64,000 nt of DNA from Lotus japonicus. Its lineage: Eukaryota > Streptophyta > Magnoliopsida > Fabales > Fabaceae. Under the pieces are notes generated by a model. It was not told the origin of the DNA. It saw only the letters and a program-made list of their open reading frames with translations, and searched no databases. Each line of letters opens with the position of its first letter. Positions within the stretch are counted from its first letter, which is position 1. The position numbers were made by a program, and so were the translations under genes. This document shows positions 11,188-22,216 of this stretch, piece after piece. The stretch is from positions 48,236,964-48,300,963 of the forward strand of contig NC_080044.1 in the NCBI RefSeq assembly GCF_012489685.1. The letters are read 5' to 3'.

Positions 11188-13353
11188 AAAGGTATTCTGG
11201 GAAAACCAAATTACACATTTCAGAAGAAGCTAACTCCCAAAGAAATGGATGAGCATCGATCTCAGAATTTGTGTTTCTTTTGCCATGAAAGGTATACTCC
11301 AGGGCATGATTGTCCTCAGAGGAAAAAATCTCAGGTTTTTTTCATGGCAGTGGATGACCTTGATCAACAGGAACTTCCTGTAGAGGTGGAGCACGAAACT
11401 GGAACTGAGGATAGTGCTCCTAAGGTTTCTCTTAATGCTTTGCATGGTGATTCTATTTCTCTCAATGCCTTAGAGGGTGATTCCCAATATCCTATGATGC
11501 GGTTAACTGGTTGGTTAGGCAAAAAGAGGATTTTTGTATTAATAGATACATGAAGCACTCATAATTTCATTAATAAAAAATTATGTCATGAGGGTTTAAG
11601 CAAGCTTCAATGCTTACAACCAGTGAAAATAACAGTAGCAGATGGGGGAATTATACAAGGTTCTGGTTGGTGTGGGGGAATTACTTGGAAGATGCAAGGA
11701 TACACTTTTACTGATGATGCAATAGCTATTCCTCTAAGTAGTTGTGATCTCATTTTGGCTATGCAATGGCTTAGACAATGGGGAACTATTTCTTGGGACT
11801 TTACCAATTTAATAATGGAGTTTGCTATGGGGAAGGAAATGGTCAAGTTGCAGGCTATGGAAGAAAAGGAGAACAAACTAGTTTCTGCTGCTAAATTGCA
11901 CCACATGGTAGGGAAGGATAAATTCAGTTATTTGCTGCAGATCCTTCCTTGTTCCAGAGAGGTAGCTTGTTGCACTCTCAAGATTAAGGAGTCATTAGAT
12001 TCTGGGTTAACTGTGCAAGGGAGAGATGTGGAGCTGCAGGCTCATGAGGAAGCCATTTTGTAAGATTATGGTGATGTGTTTGAGGAACCTGCTGAGTTAC
12101 CACCTTTTAGGGGCATCCATGATCATAAGATCATGTTAAAAGAAGGGTCAATTCCCATTTCTCTCAGGCCTTATAGATACCCTCCTGCACAGAAGGATGT
12201 CATAGATAAAATGGTGAAAGAATTGCTTGAGTCAGGGGTAATTTAACCTAGCTCTTCTCCTTTTTCTTCTCCAATTGTTTTAGTCAAGAAGAAGGATGGT
12301 AGTTGGAGAATGTGTGTGGACTATAGGAAGCTCAATGATATGACTGTGAAAGCAAAGTTCCCCATTCCATTGGTGGAGGACTTATTGGATGAATTATGTG
12401 GAGCTAAAGTTTTTTCTAAATTGGACTTAAGGGCTGGTTATCATCAGCTGAGAATGAGACCTGAGGATGTAGAGAAAACATCATTCCAAACACACTCAGG
12501 GCAGTATGAGTATGTTGTCATGCCATTTGGTCTTACAAATGCTCCCTTAACTTTCCAAGGAGCCATGAATGCTATTTTTTCTCCATATTTGAGGAAGAGT
12601 GTGCTTATATGTTATGATGATATCTTGGTGTATAGTACTACCATTGAGGACCATGTTCAGCACTTGAGGGAAGTATTTGAAGTTCTTAGGAAGCACTCAT
12701 TTTATGTCAAAAAGAGTAAGTGTACTTTTTTCACTCCTGTGATTGAGTATTTAGGCCACTTTATTTCAGTATCAGGGGTTTCTACAGATCCTACCAGGAT
12801 CAAAGCCATTCAAGAGTGGCCAGAACCAACTACAATTAAGCAACTTAGAGGATTTTTGGGACTTACAGGCTATTACAGAAGGTTTATTAAGGACTATAGT
12901 ATTATGGCTTCCCCACTAACAAACCTCTTGAAGAAAGATGGGTTCCATTGGTCAGTTGCAGCTTCAGATGCTTTTATACAGCTGAAAACTGCTTTGGTGA
13001 CAATTCCTGTCCTTACTATTTTAGATATGCAGAAACCTTTTACAGTGGAAACTGATTCTTCCAGTATTGGCATTGGGGCTGTTTTACTCCAGGATCACCA
13101 CCATGTGGCCTTTATCAGCAAGGTCCTATCTCCTAGAAACAGGTTGTTGTCAGTATATGACAGGGAACTCTTGGCTTTGGTCCATGCAGTCACAAAATGG
13201 CATCAGTATTTGGCTATCCAGCAATTTACTATTCTTACTGATCAACAGAGCTTGAAATTCTTATTGGAGCAGAGATTGTCTACTCCAGCTCAATATAGGT
13301 GGGTCACTAAGTTGATGGGTTTGTCCTATGCAATTCAGTATAAAAAAGAGTAA
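11188..13353 (+). pseudogene. pol: Reina-like protease, RT and RNase H
   Basis: The aspartic protease active site lies at about 11,540-11,570, where a TGA falls within the catalytic DTGS-type loop. RT follows in 12,080-12,900: VDYRKLN, LDLRAGYHQLR, MPFGLTNAP, and catalytic YDDILVYS near 12,615. RNase H follows (ETDSSSIGIGAVL, YDRELLALVHAV). Stops fall at 11,551, 12,061 and 12,244, the last two where glutamine would be expected. An extra base in the A-run near 13,345 shifts the frame at the end of RNase H (stop 13,351). Confidence 0.88.
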
Positions 13354-14990
13354 GGGAAATGTGATAGCTGATGCTCTTTCTAGAGCTTCACATGGGGAGT
13401 TATTGCAGCACTCAGTCTCTTCCATCTCTTCAGAACTGTGGGCCTTACTCACTCAAGCTTATGTAGCTGATGATGCTCTTCAGCACCTTATTTCTTAGGT
13501 TTTGGAGCAACCCCAACTGCATGCACACTACTCTTTGGTGGATGGTTTGCTGTTTAGGAAACATAGATTAGTGGTTCCTAATGATTCCCAAGTTAGGACA
13601 TTAATCTTGGAATGGCTTCATTCCTCTCATCAAGGAGGACATTCGGGAATATGGGCTACTGTGGTCAGGATTAAGTCTTTATTTTACTGGAAAGGGCTTA
13701 GTAAGGATGTAGCTACATTCATCCAAGTTAGGACATTAATCTTGGAATGGCTTCATTCCTCTCATCAAGGAGGACATTCGGGAATATGGGCTACTGTGGT
13801 CAGGATTAAGTCTTTATTTTACTGGAAAGGGCTTAGTAAGGATGTAGCTACATTCATCCAATCTTGTGAGACTTGTCTTAGGTGTAAGTATGAGATAATT
13901 GCTAATCCTGGCTTGTTGCAACCTCTCCCTATACCAGCTGGAGTTTGGCAGAGCATAGCTATGGATTTTATTGATAAACTCCCAAAATCTCATGGCAAGG
14001 ATGCTATCTAGGTTGTCATTGATCGGCTAGGCAAGTATGCTCACTTCATACCCCTCTCTCATCCTTATATCGCTTCTAATTTAGCTGAGATTTTCATCAA
14101 AGAGGTTTATCGGCTACATGGTGCTCCCTCCAATATTGTTAGTGATAGGGATCCTCTTTTTACTAGCAAATTTTGGACTGCTTTTTTACAACATCTGGTA
14201 ATTTCACAGAGTCTAACCACTGCTTATCATCCTCAATCTGATGGTCAGAGTGAGGTTCTAAATAGGTGTTTGGAACACTATCTTAGAGCTATGACCTGGC
14301 AGAGGCCTAAGGAGTGGGCTACTTGGTTGCCCCTAGCTGAGTGGTGGTATAACACCACTTATCATTCAGCTATTCAGGCCACACCTTATGAAGTGGTGTA
14401 TGGTCAGCAACCAGCAATTCATCTCCCTTACTGTCCTCAGAGTACTATGGTGGAGGCAGTGGATCGAAGCTTTACAGCTAGGGAAAACATGATCCAAAGG
14501 CTTCAAGCTAATCTCATGAGGGCTTAAGCTAGGATGAAGGTTCAAGTTGATAAGCACAGAACCGATAAGGAATTTTCTGTGGGACATTGGGTCTTGTTGA
14601 AATTGCAACCTTACTGGCAGAATTCCACTCAGCATATAGCCTTTGAAAAATTATCACCTCGTTTCTTTGGCCCTTATCAAGTGCTTCATCTTGTTGGCAA
14701 AGTGGCCCACATTTCATGTTTCATTACTGAAACCTTGCCCTTCTTCCGCTATGCAACATGTGCCTTTACCTCTGGATTGGGGCAACATGGATCAGCCACG
14801 TGCTCCTCTTAAGATACTGAAGAGAAAAATGGTCCAACGCAGGCATAAAGTAGTCATTGAAGTGTTAGTTCAGTGGCTAGGAGAGCTTGCAGAAGATGCT
14901 ACTTGGGAGATTCTCTACAACCTCAAACAACAGTATCCTACATTTGATACTACTGCTGATGTACCTGTGGATTTACAGGTTCTTCCTTGA
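13354..14990 (+). pseudogene. pol: Reina-like integrase with chromodomain-like tail
   Basis: After the frameshift the coding sense resumes with IADALSR. It continues through a zinc-binding HHCC segment (duplicated, see the repeat at 13,588), the catalytic core (AMDFIDKLP, IVSDRDPLFTS, YHPQSDGQSE) and a C-terminal barrel. It ends with VLVQWLGELAEDATWE, a chromodomain-like stretch, and stops at 14,990. Stops at 13,496, 14,009 (expected Trp) and 14,525 (expected Gln) and a further frameshift near 14,735 interrupt it. Confidence 0.85.
13588..13857 (+). repeat. Perfect 135-bp tandem duplication in integrase
   Basis: Copies 13,588-13,722 and 13,723-13,857 look base-for-base identical over 135 bp (45 codons, in frame). 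The duplicated protein segment holds the histidines of the integrase zinc-binding domain (LHSSHQGGHSG). Only the second copy is followed by the CX2C partner. A duplication with no differences must be much younger than the surrounding point mutations. Confidence 0.95.
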
Positions 14991-15007
14991 GGACAAGGAA
15001 GTTGTTA

Positions 15008-15019
15008 AGGGGAGGGATA
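15008..15019 (+). promoter_or_regulatory. Polypurine tract
   Basis: AAGGGGAGGGAT abuts the 3' LTR start, the expected plus-strand primer. Confidence 0.8.
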
Positions 15020-15246
15020 TATTACGAATGTGATTGTTAGAGTTAGTTAGACAGCTGGCAGTTAAGTTGTTAGAGTTAGTTAGGAAGTTAGGAAAGTTGT
15101 TAGAGAAGTTAGTTGAAGCAGTTGAAGTATAAAGAGCTGGTAGTTGATGGATTGTAACCATGTTGTTGATGAATGAACTTCACTCTTCTCTCTGAATCTT
15201 CTTTCTCTCTCTCTCTATCTCTCTCTCTCTAGTTTCTTCCCTAACA
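15020..15246 (+). repeat. 3' LTR of Reina-like element
   Basis: Begins TATTACGAATGTG (terminal TG changed to TA) and ends CCCTAACA, followed by the GATTA duplication. Slightly longer CT-repeat than the 5' copy. Confidence 0.92.
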
Positions 15247-15251
15247 GATTA

Positions 15252-15885
15252 TGCAATCGTATTCGTTCTCTTCCACATGCTTCTATGGCCAGAAAAGCAA
15301 AGCAGCTTATGAAGAAAATTAAGTGGAATGGAGTTTAAAATCATGTTCTTTTAATTTGACATTTTAAAAGAAACAACACAAGCCCTAAACATGAGTTTTA
15401 CATTAACATTCAATCATATTGTACCTTAGATATATAGGACCAACGGTTAAATTTGTTCTTAATTTTAATTAAAATAAAAAAATTAATTACTAATGTGGAA
15501 GAAATTAAATAAATAAAATTTACACTTACATTCCATCAACCTTTTTTCTTCCGTTAGAAATGTTTCTGAAAATGTGAATACTCTTATAAACTTGTCAAAT
15601 GAATAAGAACCACTCCTGATTTTAAGTCTCACACTAGGCCATGATCTTTAAAATAATATTGATCATGGCCCAATTAATTGACCTGTAATAACTAGCTTTT
15701 TTTTTTTACTGAACCAGTTTTCAAAAAGATTGGGCTATGGACCCAAAAAATTGGACCGGGCAGTTCCATCTTCAAATTTATAACTGCCCAAATCTAATAG
15801 ATTCATGAAAGACTTATGGTCGAAACTTTATCTATATCAAAAGCTCGACCATTAGGAATCACATTCATGAAAAACTTTTGAGTTA
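15252..15885. other. AT-rich DNA, no gene seen
   Basis: No coding frame or element terminus recognised between the Reina-like element and the inverted terminus near 15,886. Confidence 0.5.
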
Positions 15886-16639
15886 TGTTTGACATGTCAT
15901 TTCAGCTAGCTTATAGCTTATTTGATCGGCTTAAAGCTTATTTAACTAGTTTAAAAGCTCTTTAAAAGTGTTTGGTAAATGAGCTTATTTTAGTAGCTTA
16001 AATTTTTTTTAATCAGCTACCTCAGGTAGCTTAAAGCTTAAAGCTTATTGAATTTATTTTCTTTTTTAATATTATCATTTTAATAAAATTCTGTGATTTC
16101 CCTATCTATATTTATAAAAACACTAAACTCTAATTATTTTTATTTTGAAATAATTACTATTCAATTGTTAATATAAAACTTTAACAAATATTTTGTTAAT
16201 TTAGACAAATCTATCTTCTATAAACTCTATAAAGGGAGAGTTTGTGCAGCATGAAAGGCAACTTTAGAATTCAACACTTCAATGCACTACCATCTAATTT
16301 TTAGCATGGACATTTTAGTAAAAGTTCACAACATTTTCTAAAGAATGAATCACAGTTGTACCTTCCTCAATCACATTTCATCTCAGCCCTTCCTCCTCCT
16401 TTCTTTCTTACGTTTCTTTTTTCTTTTTTTTCCACTCCCACAGTCTTTTCGTTTTCCCTTTGTTTCATTTTCAATTGATCGGTTTCTCAATAGATAAATA
16501 GGGGGTCGCACACACTCCAGAGGGAAACGAATCGAAGTCGATGGAGGAGATATGATCGAGGCTGGCAGGAACGACGGCAAGACAATTCAACGGAAATGGA
16601 ATTAAACGCAGACAGACCAATCGATTGAGGTGGCAGCGG

Positions 16640-16800
16640 AGGCAAGGTGCGGTGGGCTTCACGAAGCAACTGGATGAGTTTGCTCGGGAGATCGGCGAGG
16701 TGGTCAGTGTAGAAGGGAGTGACATGGGAGAGGAACAGGGCTCTATCAGCGAGGTCTTTGGCGACGGTGGGGTACTTTTGCAATGTGCTATTTTTGGTTT
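16640..16800 (-). pseudogene. SDA1: SDA1-like fragment
   Basis: On the minus strand the residues YPTVAKDLADRALFLSHV and TPFYTDHLADLPSKLIQLLR match the N-terminal region of plant SDA1 (the nuclear ribosome-biogenesis and actin-organisation protein family) as I know it. Only about 50 codons are present. The coding sense fades after a TLP, with a frame change toward 16,620, and nothing of the remainder of the gene is nearby. Recognition is from memory of the family, so treat as probable. Confidence 0.65.
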
Positions 16801-17116
16801 CCCTTTCACGCTTCAGGTATAAATACCCACTCTGTGTTTGGTACTTTTTCATCAATTGCTCTACAGTCTACCCCCAAAGAATTTCTATAAACCAATACAT
16901 AGCTTTGGATGTTTTCCCTAATTTGTTGCTAATGTCCCAAATACATAATTGGTTTCTTGATTTTCCTTTGCTGTTTTTGTTGAGGCACGAGGCAAACTGT
17001 CTCTGGAATTTCAGATTCAAGAATGGCTATATAATATGGGTAATTTGTTGTTTTGGGTTTCCCTTTCACGCTTCAGGTATAAATACCCTCTCTGTGTTTG
17101 GTACTTTTTCATCAAT
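16796..17116 (+). repeat. 61-bp direct repeat (two copies)
   Basis: Copies at 16,796-16,856 and 17,056-17,116 (260 bp apart) share GGTTTCCCTTTCACGCTTCA and the following TATAAATACCC stretch with one or two differences. They flank 199 bp of unrecognised sequence between the SDA1 and SSADH fragments. This may mark a local duplication created during fragment capture. Confidence 0.85.
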
Positions 17117-17284
17117 GTTCTAACTGCACCAGTTTTGTTTTGCTGATCTGCACCTTTCTTTATGCTAAATTCATGGCTAAATTAGCTTAAACTAAGCAAC
17201 TTCAATGGCATCTTACACTACATGTAATTAGTACAGGATTTATTAGCAAATTGCAAATGAAGTATACATAATTTTCTCAAGCAA

Positions 17285-17640
17285 ATTGCAAATGCTTTGC
17301 TTGATGCTGTTTAGAATATGAAAGTTGGGGATGGTTTTAGTGACGGTGTTGTTCAGGGCCCTCTGATCAATGAAGCTGCTGTCAAAAAGGTTGATGAGTC
17401 CTTAATTCATGATGCTACATCGAAGGGGGCAAAAATAATTATTGGCGGTAAACGACATAGTCTTGGACTCACTTTTTATGAACCAACATCGTTAGTGATG
17501 TCCACAATGATATGTGCATATCTAGAGAGGAAGCATTTGGACCTGTTGCGCCCCTTTTCAGGTTCAAAACTGAAGAGGATCCTATCAGAATTGCCAACGA
17601 CACTAACGCAGGTTTGGGTTCATATGTATTTGCATCACAG
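17285..17640 (+). pseudogene. ALDH5F1: Succinate-semialdehyde dehydrogenase fragment
   Basis: MKVGDGFSDGVVQGPLINEA followed by SKGAKIIIGGKRHSLG is characteristic of plant mitochondrial SSADH (GABA shunt, NAD-dependent oxidation of succinic semialdehyde). The fragment spans an internal piece of the aldehyde dehydrogenase domain. A stop replaces an expected glutamine at about 17,311. A one-base shift near 17,488 moves the following stretch (EEAFGPVAPL, then FKTEEDP) to another frame. The match ends at about 17,640 at a CAG that looks like an exon end. The catalytic Cys region is not present. A captured or relic fragment, not a working gene. Confidence 0.8.
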
Positions 17641-18811
17641 TATGTATATGTTGGGTATTTACCATGAATGGATTGGGTTTATTTGTATACTAAACTGAAA
17701 CTTCATTGGAGTTTTTGGTTTTTCGGTGGGTACAAGTATTCAGACTTAATGATTTTTTTTTTAAGGAAACAAACCCGTTGGATTATGCATTGAAGAAATT
17801 AACATGGGAAAACCATCTGCAGCAAGATGATATAGCCAAGGCATATCATGAATGTGTAAGAACCATGACATTTTTGTTTCCTTTATTTTTTTCATAACTC
17901 ATAACCATTTTTTGGTTTTACTTGGAAAAGTATATTTCTTTGCTATTGAAATAAGTCAAATAACATTAAAGTATGCTGGATTGATTTGCTAACTTCATCT
18001 TCTTTTCCAAATGCATTATTAATAGATTATGCTTGGACCGGTGATACAGAACCTTGAAAACTTAGTCAGCTATAGAACTTAGTAGATTATGCAGTAAGAA
18101 GAGGCAGAATTTGGAAACTATAAAGCCTTTGAAGCTGATCTGTGTGCTCTCTCCATCCTAGGGAATAACCTTTCAAAAAGGAGGTATTAGATTCATCAAT
18201 TTTTTTTATTTTGATTCCCATTTTCTATTGTTGTGGTGGATGTATGTACTTTAGTATGAGATTTTGCTTGGTGAGGCTTTTAAGTTCTTTTTCTATAATT
18301 TTGTGCAGAAGCCTCTCAATAAAAGTGAAGCAGTTGATGCTTCTAATTTGCATTGAAGAAATTAACATGGGAAAAAGTACTAGAGTGGAAGCTTTTTTTC
18401 AGGCATGTTTATATAACTGCAAGCGTTCTCATTCTTCAGTTGTAGCACTTGCTGCACTCAGGTCCACAGAAAGATCAAGAACCTGGAAAAAAGAACAAAT
18501 AAGATATTATGATCAAGAAAAACAAATTCAGACTTCCACTGCTCCATCACATTTTTTTTCCCCTTTGATATAATCTTCTATTGATGCAACATTATATTTT
18601 AGGCAAGATGCTTTTGTGCTTCCAAATTATTGTATAGTTTGTTATACACGTATATGTATATAATTACAATTATAACTGTTGATTTTCTGATTAATGATTA
18701 TAACTGTAGATTTCCTCACTTTTCCCTCTAAAGTAGAGAAGTCAAATATCTTTCACATGGTAAATCATCCATATAAGATTCTCTGAAGAAAAAATTGAAA
18801 TGCTTGCTTAC
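17641..18811 (+). other. Exon-like but unassigned stretches
   Basis: Short coding-looking pieces occur at about 17,770-17,860 (DYALKKLTWENHLQQDD) and 18,090-18,160 (EEAEFGNYKAFEADLCALS), separated by T-rich intron-like DNA. The string GAAGAAATTAACATGGGAAAA recurs imperfectly near 17,794 and 18,355. I do not recognise a family. They could be further captured exons or chance. Confidence 0.3.
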
Positions 18812-18940
18812 TATAATAGTTCTTTTTTTTTTGATAGGCAAATGTTAGTTGTTAGAAATGTTAGTAAATTAATCCCTCATCCGGGTTCGAACCCGGGACC
18901 CTTCACCCTTTACCCCACCCAACCTATATAATAGTTCTTT
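18812..18940 (-). mobile_element. Short SINE with 14-bp target duplication
   Basis: The 14-bp string TATAATAGTTCTTT flanks a roughly 101-bp body (18,826-18,926) at 18,812-18,825 and 18,927-18,940. Read on the minus strand the body contains GGTTCGAACCC, a match to the RNA polymerase III B box, and ends in an A-run. No clear A box is visible, so it may be 5'-truncated. Duplication, B box and A-tail together support a tRNA-type SINE. Confidence 0.75.
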
Positions 18941-20287
18941 CTGACTTCTCAATGTTCTCAAAACTGTGTAGTTATTACTGTACTTTCAATGAAATATCTT
19001 AAAAATCACCGAGGAATGAAATTAACTATTTTAAATCTAATTTTCTTGGTTCCTATATTAATATCCAGATTTCATATCTCATAAGCGCAGACAATTTTAA
19101 TTTATGGCTTTAATATGGTATGATTGATATACCTTAATTAATCACAATCCATAAAACAGAAAAAGGATGGACGAAAGATTAGGTGAAATTATGAGTAGAA
19201 CAAACATAAGGGGCAAATCCAAATGTATAAATTCTAAAAAATGGCATAATTTATTTGGGCTATAGTACATAGGTTTAGTTTCTTGGTTCCAATGTGTATG
19301 AACTCAATTATGTAGCATAATAATAATTTTGCTCTGATACCATTTCCAATCTTTTAGGGTACCATTTCCAATCTTTTAGGGGTTTAATAATTGTAAGTTT
19401 TCCTCTTATAATGATTGCATAAGGAACTCATTTGCCAACAGAGTCTACTAAATCTTCCTTTTTTTTCATTATGCTTTCTTGGCATCTCCTAACTTATAAA
19501 TAGGCTTCTGCATTTACAGATGCTCGCATAAGACGTGGTGGCTCCAAAACAACTCATATTAAGATTAACTTCTTTAATATATATTGTTGGATGGTTACTT
19601 TTTGTGCCTTATATCTTGTGCTAAACGTATATATACTTTCACTTTTTATTTAACTTTTTAACCTATTGGTATGATCTTCTTTGTTTTACACGTTTGATGT
19701 TTCCGGTTCCTCTTTGACCACAAAAGAAATATTACAAAAAATTGTAACTGATATAAATTATTGTGCAAATGATTTCATTAAATTAGAACATAGAGAAGTT
19801 AACAAAGTCATGGAATTCCAATGGGATTTTAGTGAAGCTTACAATTGAACAATAAATGTGCATAAATTACTAAATTAATTTTTTAAAGATATATTATTAG
19901 GAGAGTTACAAAGTGATGGAATCCCAAGTGAATTTTAGTGAAGGTTGCAATTGAATATTAAACACCATTAAGCCTATTAAAAATGAAACTGATGTCAATC
20001 AACCACCCAGTACACACCTAAGAAAAAACTAAAAGGAAAATAAGAATGATCCAGCTTCCTAGGCAAAATAGGTTGTAAAAAAATTCTAATTTCAATAAAC
20101 CACTTAACTCATTTTCAAGTCCAATACATTATGTGATAAATTAGTATTTATTAGTCTATTTAAAATTTAAATTATTCTTGCCTTTTGGTTCCTTTCTTTG
20201 AAGTTAGAATCCACACTCTTGATCTCTATATATAGATACAATAGTATGTGCATAAACATCAAAGCAAGAGCTAATATTTTGTCATGA
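18941..20287. other. AT-rich DNA, no gene seen
   Basis: No coding match found. The phrase TACCATTTCCAATCTTTTAGG is tandemly repeated at about 19,338-19,381 and some AT-rich direct repeats occur near 19,850-19,940. Confidence 0.5.
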
Positions 20288-20554
20288 CTAAATAGCCAAA
20301 TCAGATGTGGGCATGTAACCAAGCTCCCCCTGTGCTATGCTAATATTGGCATGAGTAAACCTCACATCTCCATTTCTAGGCATTGGCATCACCTTCCTCT
20401 TGGCCTTCACCTTCAGAAGCTTCTCCAATATGCTCACAAGCTCACTCACCGACATCGGTGAAGTGTAACCCATATTGAAAATCCTATACTGCGTAGGCCC
20501 CTTCTTCTTGCCGCCGGTACCGGTACTCTTCTTCGCCGTGTCCAGAGCCCCCAA
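20288..20554 (-). pseudogene. GAE: UDP-glucuronate 4-epimerase C-terminal fragment
   Basis: The minus-strand frame contains ALDTAKKSTGTGGKKKGP, RIFNMGYTSP, LEKLLKVKAKRK, MPRNGDVRFTHANIS and GELGYMPTSDL. This is the C-terminal region of plant UDP-D-glucuronate 4-epimerase, the Golgi type II membrane enzyme that makes UDP-galacturonate for pectin. Only about 88 codons remain. The N-terminal membrane anchor, the Rossmann GXXGXXG motif and the YXXXK catalytic pair are missing, and the last residues after the LGY are lost at a stop (20,288). A fragment, not a functional gene. Confidence 0.85.
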
Positions 20555-21192
20555 AAATAATTGTCATATATTATTAAATATTTTTTTTTAATAATTTTAC
20601 CTAAATTAAGTAAAATCTAGAACCCTAACTCTTCACTCTTCACTTTTCACTTTCTCACACTTCACAATCGTTCTTTTCTTATGCTATTTGATACTACAAT
20701 AAATTTACCAAATTTTTCTGATTGTTTTGAATTTTTAGTATTTCATATTTATTTTTATTTTTATATAGCGATCCAATCAAGGACAATCATTAAAATAGGT
20801 GGGGTTATATTTGTCAAAACAAGTGTTTTCACATGGCCAATTATATGTAGCATTCTCTAGAGTCACGCACTGTAAAGGATTAAAAATTCTCATCAAGAAG
20901 TCGTTTGCAATGTCACATAAAGAAGATGTTTTTACAGGAAATGTGCAACGATACACTCTCAGTTTATTCTCAATCTAATTATTCCAATTGCAAAAAAAAA
21001 AAAAAAACATTTTCAGTGGCTACTTTTAGCACATACATGTAACTTCAACTCTCTCTAATAAATTATTCAATAGATATAAAAAAAACCATAAATCGAGCAT
21101 TTAGGAAAACAAGTACAAAATATAAAAATAAAATAACAACTAAAAAAACTTTTAGTGAAAAAAAAAAAGACAAATTTATTATTTCATATATC

Positions 21193-21765
21193 TTCAATAA
21201 AGGTTTAATTGCAACTTTGGTCCCTGACGTTTACCAATTCCACAATTTTAGTCCCCCACCTAATTTAATTACACGGATGGTCCCTGACTTTGCTGCCCGT
21301 CTGCAATGTTGGTCCTGTCGTTTATTTGTTAACGGAGGAGGCTTACGTGGATGTCCAATTGGAGAGAGAAAGAAGGAATAAAGAGTGAGGGGGCAAGTGA
21401 GTTGCACGTGAGACCTGCAACAGTCATCTTCTACCCTCTTCCTCCTTAAAAAACCGAGCACCATGAGGAAGATGTTTCGAAGCTTGAGATTTAGCGAAAA
21501 AGGAAGAGATAAAGAACGAACGAGTTCCTAGAGGCGAGGAAGAAGGTTGAATCAATTGTTGGTCTCTTTCTCTCTCCACTTAACTTCCACATCAGCTAAG
21601 TGACCATCCACGTAAACCTCCTCCATTAACAAACAAACGATAGGACCAACGTTGCAGACTGCCAGCAAAGTCAGGGACCATTTGTGTAATTAAATTAGGT
21701 GGGGGACTAAAATCATGAAATTGGTAAATGTCAAGGACCAAAGTTGCAATTAAGCCTTCAATAAA
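21193..21765. mobile_element. Mutator-type MITE with 9-bp target duplication
   Basis: The 9-bp TTCAATAAA occurs at 21,193-21,201 and 21,757-21,765. The element (21,202-21,756, 555 bp) starts GGTTTAATTGCAACTTTGG and ends with its near-perfect inverse. Terminal inverted repeats extend about 150 bp each, through TAATTTAATTACAC and AACGGAGGAGG. Nine-bp duplications with long terminal repeats identify a MULE-derived MITE. The unique centre (about 21,350-21,590) shows no gene. Confidence 0.92.
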
Positions 21766-22216
21766 TTTAGTTCTTTTAATCCATAAAATATTTTTTAAAA
21801 AAACACACAGATTTAAAAATAATACATAAAAAACAAAAATGAATATCCCCGTGCATCGCACGGGTAAAAGTACTAGTATAAGCTTACTTTAGATGCTAAT
21901 TGTTATTCTATTTGAATTAATAAAAAAACGAAAATAAATTAAAAACTAATATTATATTTTTAGATGATAAATAATTTGAACCAAATTAAAATATTTAAAG
22001 TGGTAATTATTTTAATATCATATATGTAGTGATGTATAAATAAGTAATGTTAAATGTAAAAAGAATTATACAAGTGTGTTATTTTATGTCATTTTACAAT
22101 TTCAGCTTGCTAAACAGCTAGTTTTACCAAACTTTTTTTCTTTCAATAAAGTAGCTTTTCTGCTAGCTTATCAACTTTCAGCTTTCAGCTAGCTTCTTAG
22201 CTAGGCATGCCAACAA

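Larger units (their letters stand above)
10106..15251 (+). mobile_element. Reina-like Ty3/gypsy chromovirus, complete but dead
   Basis: A full-length 5136-bp element (10,111-15,246) flanked by the 5-bp duplication GATTA (10,106 and 15,247). It has short LTRs of 221 and 227 bp, a Met-type primer site and a polypurine tract. The order is gag, protease, RT, RNase H, integrase, then a chromodomain-like tail (EDATWE motif). Small total size and short LTRs with a chromodomain-like end fit the Reina clade. At least eight stop codons and two frameshifts break the polyprotein, so it is not autonomous. Confidence 0.88.
15886..22216. mobile_element. Putative Pack-type DNA transposon carrying three gene fragments
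   Basis: The left end (TGTTTGACATGTCATTTCAGCTAGCTT, about 15,886 on) and the reverse complement of the right end (TTGGCATGCCTAGCTAAGAAGCTAGCTG, ending near 22,216) resemble each other. Each is followed within about 100 bp by a GTTTGGTAAA motif and runs of AGCTT/AGCTA. These would be diverged terminal inverted repeats of a hAT or Mutator-like element. Between them lie fragments of SDA1 (minus), SSADH (plus) and a UDP-glucuronate 4-epimerase (minus), plus a SINE and a MULE-MITE. I could not identify a target duplication, so two unrelated MITEs flanking ordinary gene fragments remain possible. Confidence 0.45.

Noticed and set aside
18860..18930. tRNA gene from the GGTTCGAACCC motif
   Set aside because: No cloverleaf or A box; the flanking 14-bp duplication and A-tail make it a SINE.
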